Below are positions 8,560 through 19,850 of a DNA stretch of 64,000 bases, piece by piece. The notes below the pieces were generated by a model. The model was given only the letters and a program-made list of their open reading frames with translations, did no database searches and was not told the DNA's origin. A program made the position numbers and the translations under genes. The first letter of the stretch is position 1. Every line of letters starts with the position of its first letter. The stretch is from Carettochelys insculpta (lineage: Eukaryota; Chordata; Testudines; Carettochelyidae), in assembly GCF_033958435.1 (NCBI RefSeq), contig NC_134161.1, forward strand, positions 10,230,001 through 10,294,000, in the 5' to 3' direction.

Positions 8560-8798
8560 CCACCCTGTGACCCTGTCTGCAGCTGTGCCTGGCATCCCTA
8601 TTTCGATGTGTGCTACTTTGGCGTGTAGACGTTCCCTCGCTGCGCCTATTTCGATGTGGTGCTGCGCAACGTCGATGTTGAACATCGACGTTGCTGGCCC
8701 TGGAGGACGTGTACACGTTATTCATCGAAATAGCCTATTTCGATGTCGCCACATCGAAATAGGCTACTTCGAAGTAGGCTTCACGTGTAGATGTAGCT
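8560..8798 (+). repeat. Harbinger right terminal and subterminal region
   Basis: Right inverted repeat and palindromic boxes (CTATTTCGATG, CATCGAAATAG, AACGTCGATGTTGAACATCG). Retained almost base for base, in reverse orientation, at the left ends of the two short relatives, including AACGTCTACAC repeats. It also lies upstream of the transposase start and so should hold its promoter; a CCCTTAAAGGGCCC block at about 8515-8530 is the most TATA-like part and is kept in all three copies. Confidence 0.8.
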
Positions 8799-10411
8799 AT
8801 TATCAGGCAGAGAATTTACTCCCTTGCATATTATATATAATACAGAAAATATTTTCTATAAGTTCCTGAAAACTTTCTTTACTATCATATGACAGGGCAC
8901 ATGATATACTTTGGGTACCCAGTTAAAAAAGGGGGTAAATTCCAGTTGTTATTCTGTGTTTGTACATGACTTACAACAAAATGGGTTCCTGGTCCATTAC
9001 TGGGGTTCTTAAGTGCTACCCAAAATATAAATAAGATTGAGACACTTTGTGACGGCAGATGATTTTTAGGGTGGGGATGCTGAGTTATTCCCCTCTAAGC
9101 GTGTTTTGAGTTACTCCAACAGTTGCCAACTCTCCTGGCTTGGAAGACTGGATGTCACTCATGGCAATGGTATTCAGTCCATATAATTCAGGAAAGTTGG
9201 CAAATCTAGGTCCCCTCATGACCCACAAAGGAACCACAGCTGCAGACAACTGCTGAGCCCAAGAGCTTAGACCCAGCCCAGTGACAGGAACTCAGAGGAC
9301 AGCGGAGCTTCTAGGGTTTGTGGCCTGGGGCCAGCAGGGCCAGTGGGCTGCAAAACCTGTAGAAGTAGGGGTTGGGGGGGACCTTTCGGGGGATACCAAG
9401 AGGTCAGGACCCAGGGATAGCAAAGCTGATGGCAGGTTAGCAGAGGGTGCTGCCCCCAGACATTGGGGAAGCTGGATGTAAGATCTGGGGGTGCAATAAC
9501 AGTTCGCACAGCTCTGCTTTCCACACCTGTGACACCTTGGTAAGGACCTCTCCTAGGGAAGCTTATCTTGTTAGTGCCAATACTGTACCTGATCAATAAA
9601 TCAGACAAGGATTTTAGCTGACAGGAACTGACTTTTCAGAAAATCAACAGTTTCTTTTGTTGAAATTTTTGTCAACATTTTTTTTGGTGGGGGGTGGTTG
9701 TTGAAAGAACAGAAGTTATTTTGATTTTGAAGTTTTTACTTTTGCAACAAAAATTAAAAAATAAATTGAACTTTTTTGGGAACATTTGCTTTCTGTTTAA
9801 AAAAAACAAAAACCATAACTTATGACAGAAAGCTTTTGACCAGTTCTAGTCTCCTGTGCTGGTGCATCTTTCATTGGCATTAAATTGCCTCTTTTTTTTT
9901 TTTTTTTCTTTTTGGACATAGGTGCCTTCCAAGAGACAACAATTAAATTCTCTCTCAGGTCACTGGGCATCTCCACCCTGGAGAAATGAAACTAGAATAA
10001 AAGTGATGAGTCTTAGTCCAAGGTAATGACTGCCTACTGATCAGAGTACATCCCTCAGGTTTCGTGTGAAAACTTCCCTTCACTAATATTCTATCATCAA
10101 TTTTCAGGACTGCACAAATGCCTCCAGCTATATTCATGTTATGTTACTGGAAAACTGCCTAGGTCTGTGAGGTTTTGGTGAGACAGAATGCAGAATCCTC
10201 TCTGAGTAAGCACTTAACCAGTGCACCAGCACTGGGAAGGGATTCTGCAAAGGTAAAACCAATTTCTTGACAACTAATCACATGAAACATCCCATAAGCC
10301 CTTTTGCAAAAATCAGGATGTTGATGGTTGTATCCTGTTCATATATGATTTTCAAGTAATGGGTAACGATTATGATAAATTAGTGTTAAAATAATTGGTA
10401 ATGATAACTAA
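8799..10411. other. No gene; AT-rich with T tracts
   Basis: Begins with the right ATT target duplication (8799-8801). A G-rich patch lies at 9280-9480 with no recognised domain. From 9610 to 9860 there are dense T and A tracts (TTTTGTTGAAATTTTTG-like) that resemble old, decayed repeat DNA I cannot name. A T20-ish tract is at 9891-9909. Confidence 0.45.
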
Positions 10412-10625
10412 GGCTACATCTGCACAGCAGCGTTATTTTGAAATAAGCCATTCCACAATAGCTATTCTAAAATGGCTTATTTCAAATCACACAACTATAC
10501 ACAAGAATGCATTTCAAAATAGCCCCCAGCTATTTTGAAATAGCATGTCTGGACACATAGTGCTTATTTCAAAATATTGCCAGTGGACACCCTTATGGCT
10601 TATTTTGAAATAGTGATATTCCATG
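10412..10625 (+). mobile_element. Old Harbinger-type MITE, CpG-decayed
   Basis: Starts GGCTACATCTGCACAGCAGCG, close to the young Harbinger end GGCTACGTCTACACG. It is full of ATTTTGAAAT and ATTTCAAAAT boxes, which are what ATTTCGAAAT becomes after loss of its CpG on one or the other strand. The right end is not clear; the last box is at about 10605-10615. Non-coding. Family assignment rests on end and box similarity. Confidence 0.75.
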
Positions 10626-10970
10626 TCTTACCAGCACCTAGGCTTTATTCCTCCTGCAATGAGGTGAATCTTCAGGAAGGGTTTGTAACCTCCATGCAGA
10701 AGGGGACTGTCCTTGTGTTCTGTGTTTGCGCAGAACCTAGCGTAACAAGGCCCTGGTCTATCACTGAGGCTTCTAGGAACTAGGATAACAAATAATAAAT
10801 TTAAAATACATTTGAAGGAAGAACAAAGGGTAGCCCTCTTATTCAATACTGTTTTTTATTCAGCCATGCAAAAGGGGTATAGCATTCGTGGAGGGCAGAA
10901 CAATACTTTTATGTAGCTAGTGAAACACTTCAAGACGCTTTAAGTTGAAAGACCCTGTGTAAGGAATTAA
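10626..10970. other. No recognisable feature
   Basis: Unremarkable AT-rich DNA; no repeat or gene recognised. Confidence 0.45.
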
Positions 10971-11080
10971 GTATCAGAGAGGTAGCTGTGTTAGTCTGTA
11001 TCTTCAAGAACAACAAGAAGTCCTGTGGCACCTTATAGACTAAGAGATATTTTGGAGCGCAAGGTTTCGTGGGCAAAGAA
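10971..11080 (+). repeat. Dispersed reptile repeat with GTGTTAGTCTGTA core
   Basis: Contains TAGCTGTGTTAGTCTGTAT, then AGTCCTGTGGCACCTTATAGACTAA and GGTTTCGTGGGCAAAGAA. The same blocks recur at 23395-23520 and 63721-64000 and, on the other strand, at 43085-43185. A moderately repeated family common in turtle DNA; I cannot state its class from sequence alone. Confidence 0.75.
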
Positions 11081-11583
11081 TTGCAACTGAAGTTACAGAG
11101 CCAGCACAAGACCTGTTTTAAGGGACACATGCTTTTTGTGCTTGTCCTTTGCACAGGGATAAATGTTTTTTTGAGGGAAAACTATGGGCATCATCCAGTG
11201 CCAACTGAAGTAAATGGAAAAGGTCACAGTGACTTTCTGTCTGCCTCTAAGGGAAGGCCCATGGGGCCTTATCTCTAAAATGAGGATAATGCTGCAGTGA
11301 GCTTGCTGCACATTTGTCACCTTTCTTATGCAGAAGAAAAGGCTTTTCACCCCCAACAAATATTTTTAGTTTTCATTTTTTTTTAGTTGTTCTCATCTCT
11401 CCTTCTTCTTATCTGCTTTCCTCTTCTCCCCCTGTGGAGGAAAAAAATCCAAACAGTTGTGTTTCATAGAAAAGCTGAAATTCAGTGTAAATTTTGAATA
11501 TTTGTGGCTCAAAATGATTTGCAGAAAATACCATGTCTTAAAAAGTCATAACTTTTCTCTCTTTCACTGGGTTGTTGAAGGGG
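11081..11583. other. No recognisable feature
   Basis: AT-rich with pyrimidine-rich patches around 11380-11440. Nothing supportable. Confidence 0.45.
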
Positions 11584-11896
11584 TACAGGTTGAACCTTTT
11601 TAATCCGCTATTGTCTTGTACAGCAACCTCTGTACTCCGGCATGATTTTAGTGAGCTAGGCAGCCACTTATCATGTGTGTAGCCAAGTTTCCTGTGGTTT
11701 CATTGTTTGTTTACAGCCACCAGTCCTGGCTCTTCGTGTTTCTGTGCTGTTACTTAGCTGTAATTTACCCCAAATGTAAGAGCCCAGGAAGCAGTGGAAG
11801 TGTTGTTAATGCTGTTAGACAATACTGACCTCCTCTGGTCCAGCAAATTCTTCGTTCAGCACCAGTCAAGTCCTGAGGATACTGGACGAGAGAAGG
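11584..11896 (+). mobile_element. Tigger-like MITE, copy 2
   Basis: 313 bases beginning TACAGGTTGAACC and ending in a decayed complement (AAGGTCAATCTATA). Same orientation and same internal order as 2512-2829 (GGCATGATTTTAGT, TGTTTACAGCCACCAGTCC, TAATTTACCCCAAATGTAAG, GCACCAGTCAAGTCC). TA at the outer edge fits the TA target of TcMar/Tigger elements. No ORF. Confidence 0.85.
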
Positions 11897-12844
11897 TCAA
11901 TCTATATGTCATTTAGGGACTCCACAGTCATATTTTGAGGACCAGGGAATATTTCCATTCACTTCAGTGGGCTAAAGAACATCACCAGCCATCAAACAAA
12001 GCAAGCCCTGATATAGTTAAGATCAGTCAGAAGGTAGGTCAGATTATTTGTCATGAGCTTTTACAGATGCACTCAGGCTCACCAGAAGTCTTTCCTGCTG
12101 TCCCACTCCCTGGTATCTCTCGCTCTTTGATCTTCCACTGGCACAACCAGTTACCTCCACACCTGCCCTTCTGCCACTCCACACCTTGTATGAATTTTCC
12201 AGATGACTTCTTGCAGCAGGTGCCCTGTGGAGGAAGGAATGCTATTATATAAACATTAGGCTGACAGGAATCAAATTTTGCTTCTAAAGTTCTTGCAGAA
12301 AGGGCCTTTTCCTGCAACATTAATGCCTGTGCAGCTCTGACTCCTCAACTGACCTTACAGTGCTGAATGCTGCTGATTGCTAAATACCTTCTGAAGAGTG
12401 CATGTTAGAAGTCAGACTTTGCACTCATCCAAAGCAATCTGTGGAAATCTAGTGACAAGACACTCTAACATTTACAGCAGAGCTATTAAACTTTCTCCCT
12501 TGTTGGCTGTGGCTAGAGCCCCAGGCATATGTTCAACCATTGACAGTGTTACAAGACAGAGTAGAAGCTCAGAGCTGATGCTAAAATATACTTGGTTATT
12601 CCCACTTTTCAGCAGCAGGTTCTCATGCTTTTGTGGGGCTTTTACGTTATACTTATTTAATGTGATTTATAACCGCGTACCAATAAGAATCCACCCTAAG
12701 TGTTCCAGGAGCCTTTACAAGAATGAAAAGCCCAAGTATCAAAATAGCCCCCATTTAGTATCTTTAACAATCCCCTCACAACTCTAAAAACAACCTCCTA
12801 AAATTGCACATAACACCAAAACCATTTTTGAGGGTAGGTGATTA
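11897..12844. other. No recognisable feature
   Basis: ORFs on both strands around 11.9-12.3 kb and a 129-codon plus ORF at 12398-12787 have no recognisable domain or codon structure and are taken as chance. Confidence 0.45.
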
Positions 12845-12975
12845 AAGCAGTGGCCTGGAATTTGTGAGATCTTAGTTCTTCTCCCAGCTCTGCCACAGAT
12901 TTCTTCATTGACCTTCAACAAAGTCATTTTACTTCTCTGTGCCTCAATTCCCTCTTTTTCTAACACCAGAAAAAC
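12845..12975 (+). repeat. MIR-like SINE fragment
   Basis: Reads through the MIR core order: CTCCCAGCTCTGCCACAGAT, TGACCTTCAACAAAGTCA, CTTCTCTGTGCCTCAATT. Ancient amniote SINE; tRNA head missing. Confidence 0.8.
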
Positions 12976-14647
12976 AATGACTTTAATGAGGGGAGACAGA
13001 GAGGGAAGAAAGTAAAACTAAATCAACTGATGTTTGTGACGTACTCAGATGCTAAAGGAGCACACTGATAGGGGATTACGTTCTTCGTTCCCAAATGTTA
13101 GAAAAAAAATGGGTTACTACCGGTAATCCCAGATCATTGAAAATGAGAGGGCTTTCCCCGCTCTGCTTTTCTTGATCTCCACTATCGCTATTACTGTAAA
13201 GAGACAGGCAGTTACTCTTTGGATTCTCCCCCAAATCCTTCAGGGCTTTCAAGATCCAAACAGATTTGATAGAGGTTTATTCCAAAGACATAAAGAATGT
13301 TTGCCATTTTTTTTGCTTTCTCTTTGAGTTACATTTCTAATGGTCAGTGCCACTTGTATATTGACAGGTGCTTATTAAGTGCCTTACAGATGAAGGACAA
13401 AAATTCAAATTTGCCATAACTGTGCAAGATTTTGTATGTATTTTAGCTGATTCCAGCCTAGTGGCCTAAGAGTAAATTCCTGATCTACCAGGTAAAAGCC
13501 TGTGCAAAAGATTCTCAGCTATCTAGTTTCCAAGGAGTACAGCAGGAAGCGGGGCAGGGTTGGAGCTGTTGCAAGCTAACTGACTCTTGTTTGGAGCCAG
13601 CCCCAACCATAATATAGTGCAGTGTGGGACCTCATCTAAAATACACTACTTTACTATAGGTGGTACTCCTATTGCCCAAACCAAAATGCCTTCTGCAGTG
13701 AGGGCAGCAGAAAGGGAAAACATAGGAGTTGGTTCCACATCCCTTAGAGATTCCCCTACATCTGGGAATTTAAGGCAGGTTTCCATTCCCTTTACATGTC
13801 CTGATTGGTGGAAGGTGATTGTGACTCTGACCCTGTGACTTGGTACTTGGTCTCAGGCTCTTGCTGCCCTGGCTGGTGGAGTCTCAGAGGGAGTGGTTCA
13901 TATCAGTAGCGACCTGTTGTCCATGAAGTCTAGTAGCTAGAAATAATGTTCCCCACATCTGATTGCTATTTCACTGTCCGTGCACAAATAGCACAGGCAT
14001 GGCTGAAATAGAGGGTAAAGGGCAAGTTCATTGCTGCCAAAAGGAGATGCAGCTCCAGTTAAGTCAGTGAACTGTAGCAAACACCTCTTCTGAACTGAGC
14101 TGCCAAAAGCTTGCACAGAGCTTGCCTCTGTTGGAGGCTGCTCTTTGCCTTTCATGTATGACCTCCTATGCCAATTACTTTGCCCTTAGTTCCTGGGGTA
14201 TCTGAGATCTGGTCTCAGGGCAGGGGAAGCAGGAGAGGGAGGGTGTGGAATACATAAAATACAACAGAAAATTTCCAGGTGCCATCAGGATGGGAAGACC
14301 CAGTAGCAGCAGCTGCCAGACAGCTATGATTTCTGCTGCCCTCAGCTAACTGTGGGAGGTGGAATAAATTGTACATATATATGACTCATGGAAAAAAAGT
14401 GTTACAGCAAATATAGCAGCTGTGTGGAGGAGTTGAAAATGCTATAGTGTAGCCTAATGAAGAGTGATTAGAGGTGTGAGCGGCTCTTTGTCCTGGAGGA
14501 AGCTAATTTCATTGTAATCAAGCTATCAGCAGCAACAACCCCACCACCGCTACCCAACATCCTGCATCTGCAAACAACTTCAAGGCCAGTTTATCAGAAG
14601 CTGCCATAGACCTGTTCATTTCAAGCAAAGGAAGGGATGCTTCCCTC
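12976..14647. other. No recognisable feature
   Basis: AT-rich, no repeat family or gene recognised. The ORFs at 13587-13838 and 13937-14155 are short and featureless. Confidence 0.45.
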
Positions 14648-15065
14648 TTGTGTATGTGCATGTCTGTGTGAATGTATTTGCATGCATTTCCATGTAAATG
14701 TGTGAGTGCGCACATATTCATATCAATAATCAGTGTGTGATTGTCTGCATATGTTTATGCATTGGTGTATATATCTGTAGAATGTCAGTGGACGACATGG
14801 TGGAAAGTACATGTCTGGTAGGTATATATGTTGGTCCAAAGTGTGTCACTGTATCTCTGGATGGATAAACGTGGATTTCTATTGCATATCTTTGCATATG
14901 CTCTATGAGGTGAGGTCATGTCTATGTGAAAATATCAATGCATTTATGCATGAATGCATATAGTATATACATATGTGTATGTCTTCAGTATGTGTGTATT
15001 TGCTTTTTGACTGCATGTCTATTTGTGGTATGTCATTGCATATGTACATGTCTATGTCAGTGTGA
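14648..15065. repeat. Long degenerate TG/TGTATG-rich tract
   Basis: About 420 bases dominated by TGTG, TGCATG, TATGT and GTATAT words with no strict period (for example CATATGTGTATGTCTTCAG). Looks like an old, eroded microsatellite block or simple satellite. Opposite-strand composition recurs at 21990-22500. Confidence 0.65.
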
Positions 15066-15503
15066 GAAGTGAGAAGCCAGGTTTTCTCCATTTTGAGATG
15101 GATGGTGAAGGGGCTGCTGATGTAAAATATCTTGGGACTGAAAATCTTAAAACTGGGTTTTCATGATGATACACAGTTATGAGAGTTCTGAAACCATATC
15201 ACTTGCATCTGGCAACAAGTATATATCATCTCATCAAGGTATATTGGACAGAGATTCCTGGGTTTGGTAATATCTTTGTGAGTCATATATAATGAAACAG
15301 TGGAACAATTTGCCAAGAGTTACCATCCCTGGCAATTGTTAAATCTCTGGATTTTTTTTTTCTAAAAGATCTGCTCTAGCAATTATTTGAGGGAAGATCT
15401 ATGGCATGTGTCATGCAAGGAGCCAAACTACATCATCCTAATTGTCAATTAATCTATTAATCTGATAATGATATTCCTGCCCTACTATAGACATGGTTTA
15501 AGG
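15066..15503. other. No recognisable feature
   Basis: AT-rich sequence with a T9 tract near 15352; nothing supportable. Confidence 0.45.
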
Positions 15504-15823
15504 TAGGAGTCAGCAACCTTTCCATGTCAGAGTGCCAAAATTTGACCTTTTGACCTCTTTGTACAGTCTGAGTGCTGGAGATCCTTTTTAAAGTCACTAA
15601 TAGTCCTACTTAAAACAGCTACATTAATAAATAAATGGTAAAGCTCTGCATCTTTATTTAGGTGGTAGATGGTTGCATTAGCTGGCCTTTTGTTATTCCA
15701 CAGGAGGCATGGCTTTGAGCAAGCTCCCAACTGTATGGGGGAGGAGGGGTGGAGCTCAGCTCCTGCCTCATGTGCCAGTCAAAATCAGCTCACATGCCAC
15801 TTTCCAGAGGTTGCTGACCCCTG
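15504..15823. mobile_element. hAT-type MITE
   Basis: Inverted ends TAGGAGTCAGCAACC (left) and CAGGGGTCAGCAACCTCTGG (right, reverse complement), the CAGGGGTC form typical of hAT/Charlie elements. Flanking octamers GTTTAAGG and GTTGAAAG match at six of eight bases, as expected for a decayed 8-base target duplication. 320 bases, non-coding; its ORFs are incidental. Confidence 0.85.
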
Positions 15824-17999
15824 GTTGAAAGAATATAACACAAAGGACACACATTTAATATCAGACACTAAATGTTTGCAGGCAAAAACTATACAGTGCA
15901 AAGTCACCACCAGGACATGATGTCATAAGGTATTATGGTACCACCCTAATTATGATTTTTCCCTTAATGATCTAAGGGAGAGGGCAATACCTGGGGCAAC
16001 CTCCCCCCAGTACCCGAGATTTGGGGCCCAGAGAAACCCCAGCTGTCATCCTGCAGGCCCTGCCTCTTCTCTGTCACACCCCTACTCCATCCTGGCCTGT
16101 CCCCTACACCAAGCAGTGATGCCATGGCAGGAGGGATTATCCCCAGACTTACGATGTGGGCTGTGGAATCTGGAGCAGTGCTCTGCCCCACCATGCCATC
16201 CTGCTCGCCTGCTGCGCCTGACTTTTCCACGGTCATGGGAAACAGAGTGCCTTGGCACTGGGTCAAGAAGTTGGGCACAGCAAGCTGGGGGTGCAGTGGG
16301 ATGGAGCAGAGCATGCTGCCGAGCTTCTGCTGCCCACACGATGAGTGTGGGGGGGGCTGACTCCTGTTGCCAGGGCACATAATTTCCTATTGTGCCATCC
16401 ATTGGACCCCCACAAAACCACAGGGCCCGAAAAGCACAGGCTCTCGGTTAGCCATCACTCTTTGTCCTATGGGCTGTGATGAAATATAGGTACAAGTTGG
16501 TAATGGGGGGCAATGCCCATAGGCTAATGCAGTGTATGTGTCATGCCTTTGTATTACTGCCTGGATTAAGGGGAGCTGACCTAGGCTGTAGCCCTTCTCA
16601 CTGCTATCATATCCAAGTCCAAAAGGGCATCTGTATTTTCAGAGGTACATTTAAGAGTTGCTGAGAAAAAATAAAGATCCTGACAGAAGTGAGGTAACGG
16701 GTGGATAATGCACAAACCCATTTGCTAAACACCACTTGAAAAAATCACAAGCAACATAATTGACTTTTGCAGCTCAGATAATGTAGGTCACTGATTTAGT
16801 GTACCAAGAAAATGAACGTACGTTGGAGTGAAAGACAGAAGGGAAGTAATTACAAAATATAGATTAAATAACCATCAGATAACAAGCATAATAATAAGCG
16901 TCAATACAGTTGAGATAGAGAAAAACAATTTGTTAAATGGATTGTAGCTGAGTTCTGAAAACCTGTAGGCCTCAGATAATGTTGTTGTTTTTTCTCCATG
17001 AAGTTTGCAGTGAATAAAGTGTTTTCTCTCTTTTTTGGGGTTTAGATTCTATTTCTTGTGCTTTCAGCTTTGCGCTGGTTCAGGCTACAGCATTACTACA
17101 TTCCATCTGGTTTCATCTACATAGGCGTCTGGTTTCATCAGCAGAGATCTCTTTACTCATGCAGAAATAGAAAGGAGCGAGGAACTTCCAAACAAATAAG
17201 AACAATCATGTTCCCAACCCTGCTCGGTGCAGAGTTCCTGTAAAAACTTAATGGGGCTTGGGATCAGGCCCAAAGAAGATTTTAAAAGGCAAGAGACGTG
17301 GCATGGGAGGAAGAATTGAAATGACACACCAAACTATTAATCTCCAATTCATTGGTATAAGTCCATCCCAGCCAGATCAATAGTGCTCAGAAGTCTTTAC
17401 CATCAGACTGTTCTTCGGTAGCCTGTCTAAAATAAATTTGGAGAGTTTTCTGTCCATTTCCTATCAATTAGGAATGTTCACATCACATGAAATCACGATC
17501 ACACCTAGACACTTGGTTGGTAGTGAATAGGGAGGCCTGACCTTAGACCAAATGGGTTGTGTAGACTCACTTCAATCCAGGTCCAGGACCACATGACATC
17601 AGAGAGGATGAGGGGTGGGGTGCAGACGTTTATAGCTGCTGTCTATACTGAATCAGTTCAAGAGCTTTTATAACCCAAGGCTGACAAACCTGGTGTCTTT
17701 CACACAAAGCACTAAATATCTTTTGTTTTTTAATGTAAGGTTAAAAAGGAAATATCAGCACTAGTCAAAAAGTACATAGAGATGTGAATGTGCATTGAAA
17801 GACTTTTTAAATGAAAACTCGGGGAATTGCATTAATTGCTTCTCACATCTAGATTCCCTGGAATTGCACCATAGTTTGCAGCACAGGGTAAGGATGGTAA
17901 AAATTTATCAGTCAATTTCTAATTAAATTTGTCATTGAAATATCTGCCAAAAATTGTGATCAAAGGTCTAAACATGGTTTTTATATGAATAACTATTTT
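15824..17999. other. No gene; one GC-rich patch
   Basis: 15980-16450 is locally GC-rich with overlapping ORFs on both strands (up to 138 codons) but no domain; probably an unidentified repeat. 16.5-18.0 kb is ordinary AT-rich DNA. Confidence 0.45.
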
Positions 18000-18390
18000 A
18001 CCTATACTGCTACAGCTTTTCTGGTAGATGCAATATAAGTTATTTTCCTTCCCATAAAGGAGTAAGTTGGTATACCTATATCAATATAGTTAAAGCAATA
18101 CAACATTCTCGTGTAGACAAGGTATAAGAGAGTCATTGTGAGTTTAAGAAAATAGAGTAGAATCTAAGTTTACATCCACACGAGAGCAAAGATTGACACT
18201 CTGTATTTGATGGAACAGTGGTCAATTTAGCAGGTCTAGAAAACCTGCCGAATCAACCTCAGATCATTCTCCGATAGACCCTTTTCTTTACCTCCTGATG
18301 AGAATAGTAAAGTAAATCAACAGGAGAATTCCTCCCATTGACCTCCTGCAAGTTTCATCCAGGTATACACAACTTGTCCCAATGACTAAA
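18000..18390. mobile_element. Cluster of decayed MITE fragments
   Basis: Two pieces. 18000-18135 ends TCGTGTAGACAAGGTATAAG, matching the CTTGTCTACAC-type ends of the MITEs at 34.2 and 44.3 kb. 18170-18390 begins TTTACATCCACACGAGAG and contains AGCAGGTCTAGAAAACCTGC, an imperfect palindrome. Boundaries uncertain. Confidence 0.5.
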
Positions 18391-19710
18391 AGTTGACTAA
18401 TATTCTACTTAAGCCCTGACCATGTGTGGTGCTAAGTATCTTCAGTGCCAATAAGAATTAAAGATGTTTTAACATCTCTCAAGAACATTCCCTTGAAGGT
18501 GATGGGAATTGTATTTTCCCAGACTTGACATCTTGCATTTTTTCAGATGGAGAGGCAACTAATCCACATGTGCAGCCCCCCAAAAGAGTCCAACAAGTAA
18601 ACCTTTATTGTTATTTATTTCTACCATGGGGTAGAAGTGAGAATGAAGTAGAGAGAGCTTATTCTACCATATTGCTTTAACAAGGCAGTGTACTGACTCA
18701 CACCATGGTGTAGAACACAAGCCCTGATTGATGTCTTTCTTGAGCAGCCCTCGGCTTGCATGCAGCTCCTGGTTTATGGCTAGGATGGGATCATCCTCGT
18801 CCATTGCTGCTACCCTCATTAGCCAAAGCCTCCTTTGAATGACAATGAATTCAGAAGGGGCTCAGATGAAAGGAATAGCAATTTGCTCACAGCTTGATAA
18901 TTATGCACTTTTCAAAATAAATTAAAGCCAGGACTAATGGCAGCACTGTGTTTTCAGAAGCCCTGGTTAAAGAGGAATTAATTAGAAACCACATTGATTA
19001 GAAGGGTGGTTGAGCCTTTTTAATTCATTTGCACATTGTTTCAAAGCCAGGCCTAGACTGCTTACCAGACAATGTTTCACCTTAGCTTGAATATGGAAGA
19101 AGATGAAAAAGAGATGATCAGTCTCTGATCCCTGGAAATGACATTTATAGGAGACTGGTATTCCTTTTCTCAAAGAATAAAGATGTTTGGGAGAGAAATA
19201 AAGATAATTTTCACAAGTGGTCTCTTGCATCAGGTTACCAAAAACAGAAAGGCTGCAGGATGAATTAGATGAAGTGGGACTGTGGTAACCCATACACATG
19301 AGTAGTTTTTGAAGGAATGATATAAAAGAGATCCATTCATCTCTCGCTGTCTCAAAATTCTGGAGACCTGAACAGTCCCTTACTTTCCATAGTTCCAAGC
19401 ACCCAATCATTTTAGAGGGCCCAATGCCTCATTCCCATCAACTATTGCTGGAGAGGTGCTCAAATTTTAGAGCCCTGAAGGATGTTTTACCAATTTGGTG
19501 CTTGATAAGAGGTGGGGCGAGGAGGATATGTATGCCACAGAGGCCAGATTCCAAAGATTCAACCTTGTAAGGCGCAAACTTGCAATCGGAGGTTACTGCT
19601 GTCATTTAAACTCTTAGACTGTGATTACACTGTGGTTTCTACATTTGTATCCCAAAATAGAAACACCAGGCACGGCTCTTTCTAGCACTGTATTTCATTC
19701 CTGTTACCCC
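18391..19710. other. No gene; homeobox-site-rich AT stretch
   Basis: 18880-19040 is dense in TAAT/ATTA words (GGAATTAATTAGAAACC, CCACATTGATTAG) with balanced composition, the look of a conserved non-coding element. The 142-codon minus ORF at 18982-19410 has no recognisable domain. Confidence 0.35.
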
Positions 19711-19850
19711 TTGTTGTGAGAGGGATAGCAGGAAGTTCAAAATAGGCACCATGTGGCCAGCACCAAGTTCAGAATAAGTTATGTCGAAATAAATTACATG
19801 TAAGTTTTTATGAAACAGGGCTACAATGTAGCCCTAGCCATAGTGTAGAA
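19711..19850. mobile_element. Harbinger-type MITE end, decayed
   Basis: Contains GTTCAAAATAGGCACCATGTGGCC, GTTCAGAATAAG, ATGTCGAAATAAATTACATG and ends near GGGCTACAATGTAGCCCTAGCC. The TTCAAAATA and TCGAAATA boxes link it to the Harbinger family, but only one end is visible. Confidence 0.45.

Larger units (their letters stand above)
4240..8798 (+). mobile_element. Full-length PIF/Harbinger DNA transposon
   Basis: A 4559-base cut-and-paste transposon with both ends, both genes and its target duplication. Ends: left AGCCATGTCTACACATGCA, right (reverse complement) AGCTACATCTACACGTGAA, each followed closely by the palindrome CTACTTCGAAGTAG. Subterminal DNA on both sides carries many TTCGAA, CTATTTCG and CGAAATAG boxes in both orientations, the likely binding sites of the transposition proteins. 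ATT flanks both ends. Inside, a Myb-like accessory gene on plus and a DDE transposase on minus converge on an AT-rich middle near 6.7-7.0 kb. The body is far richer in GC and CpG than its flanks, which argues for a fairly young insertion. Both genes carry disabling changes, so it is probably immobile now unless helped in trans. Confidence 0.95.

Noticed and set aside
18982..19410. Minus ORF of 142 codons
   Set aside because: No domain; the composition looks non-coding and partly regulatory.
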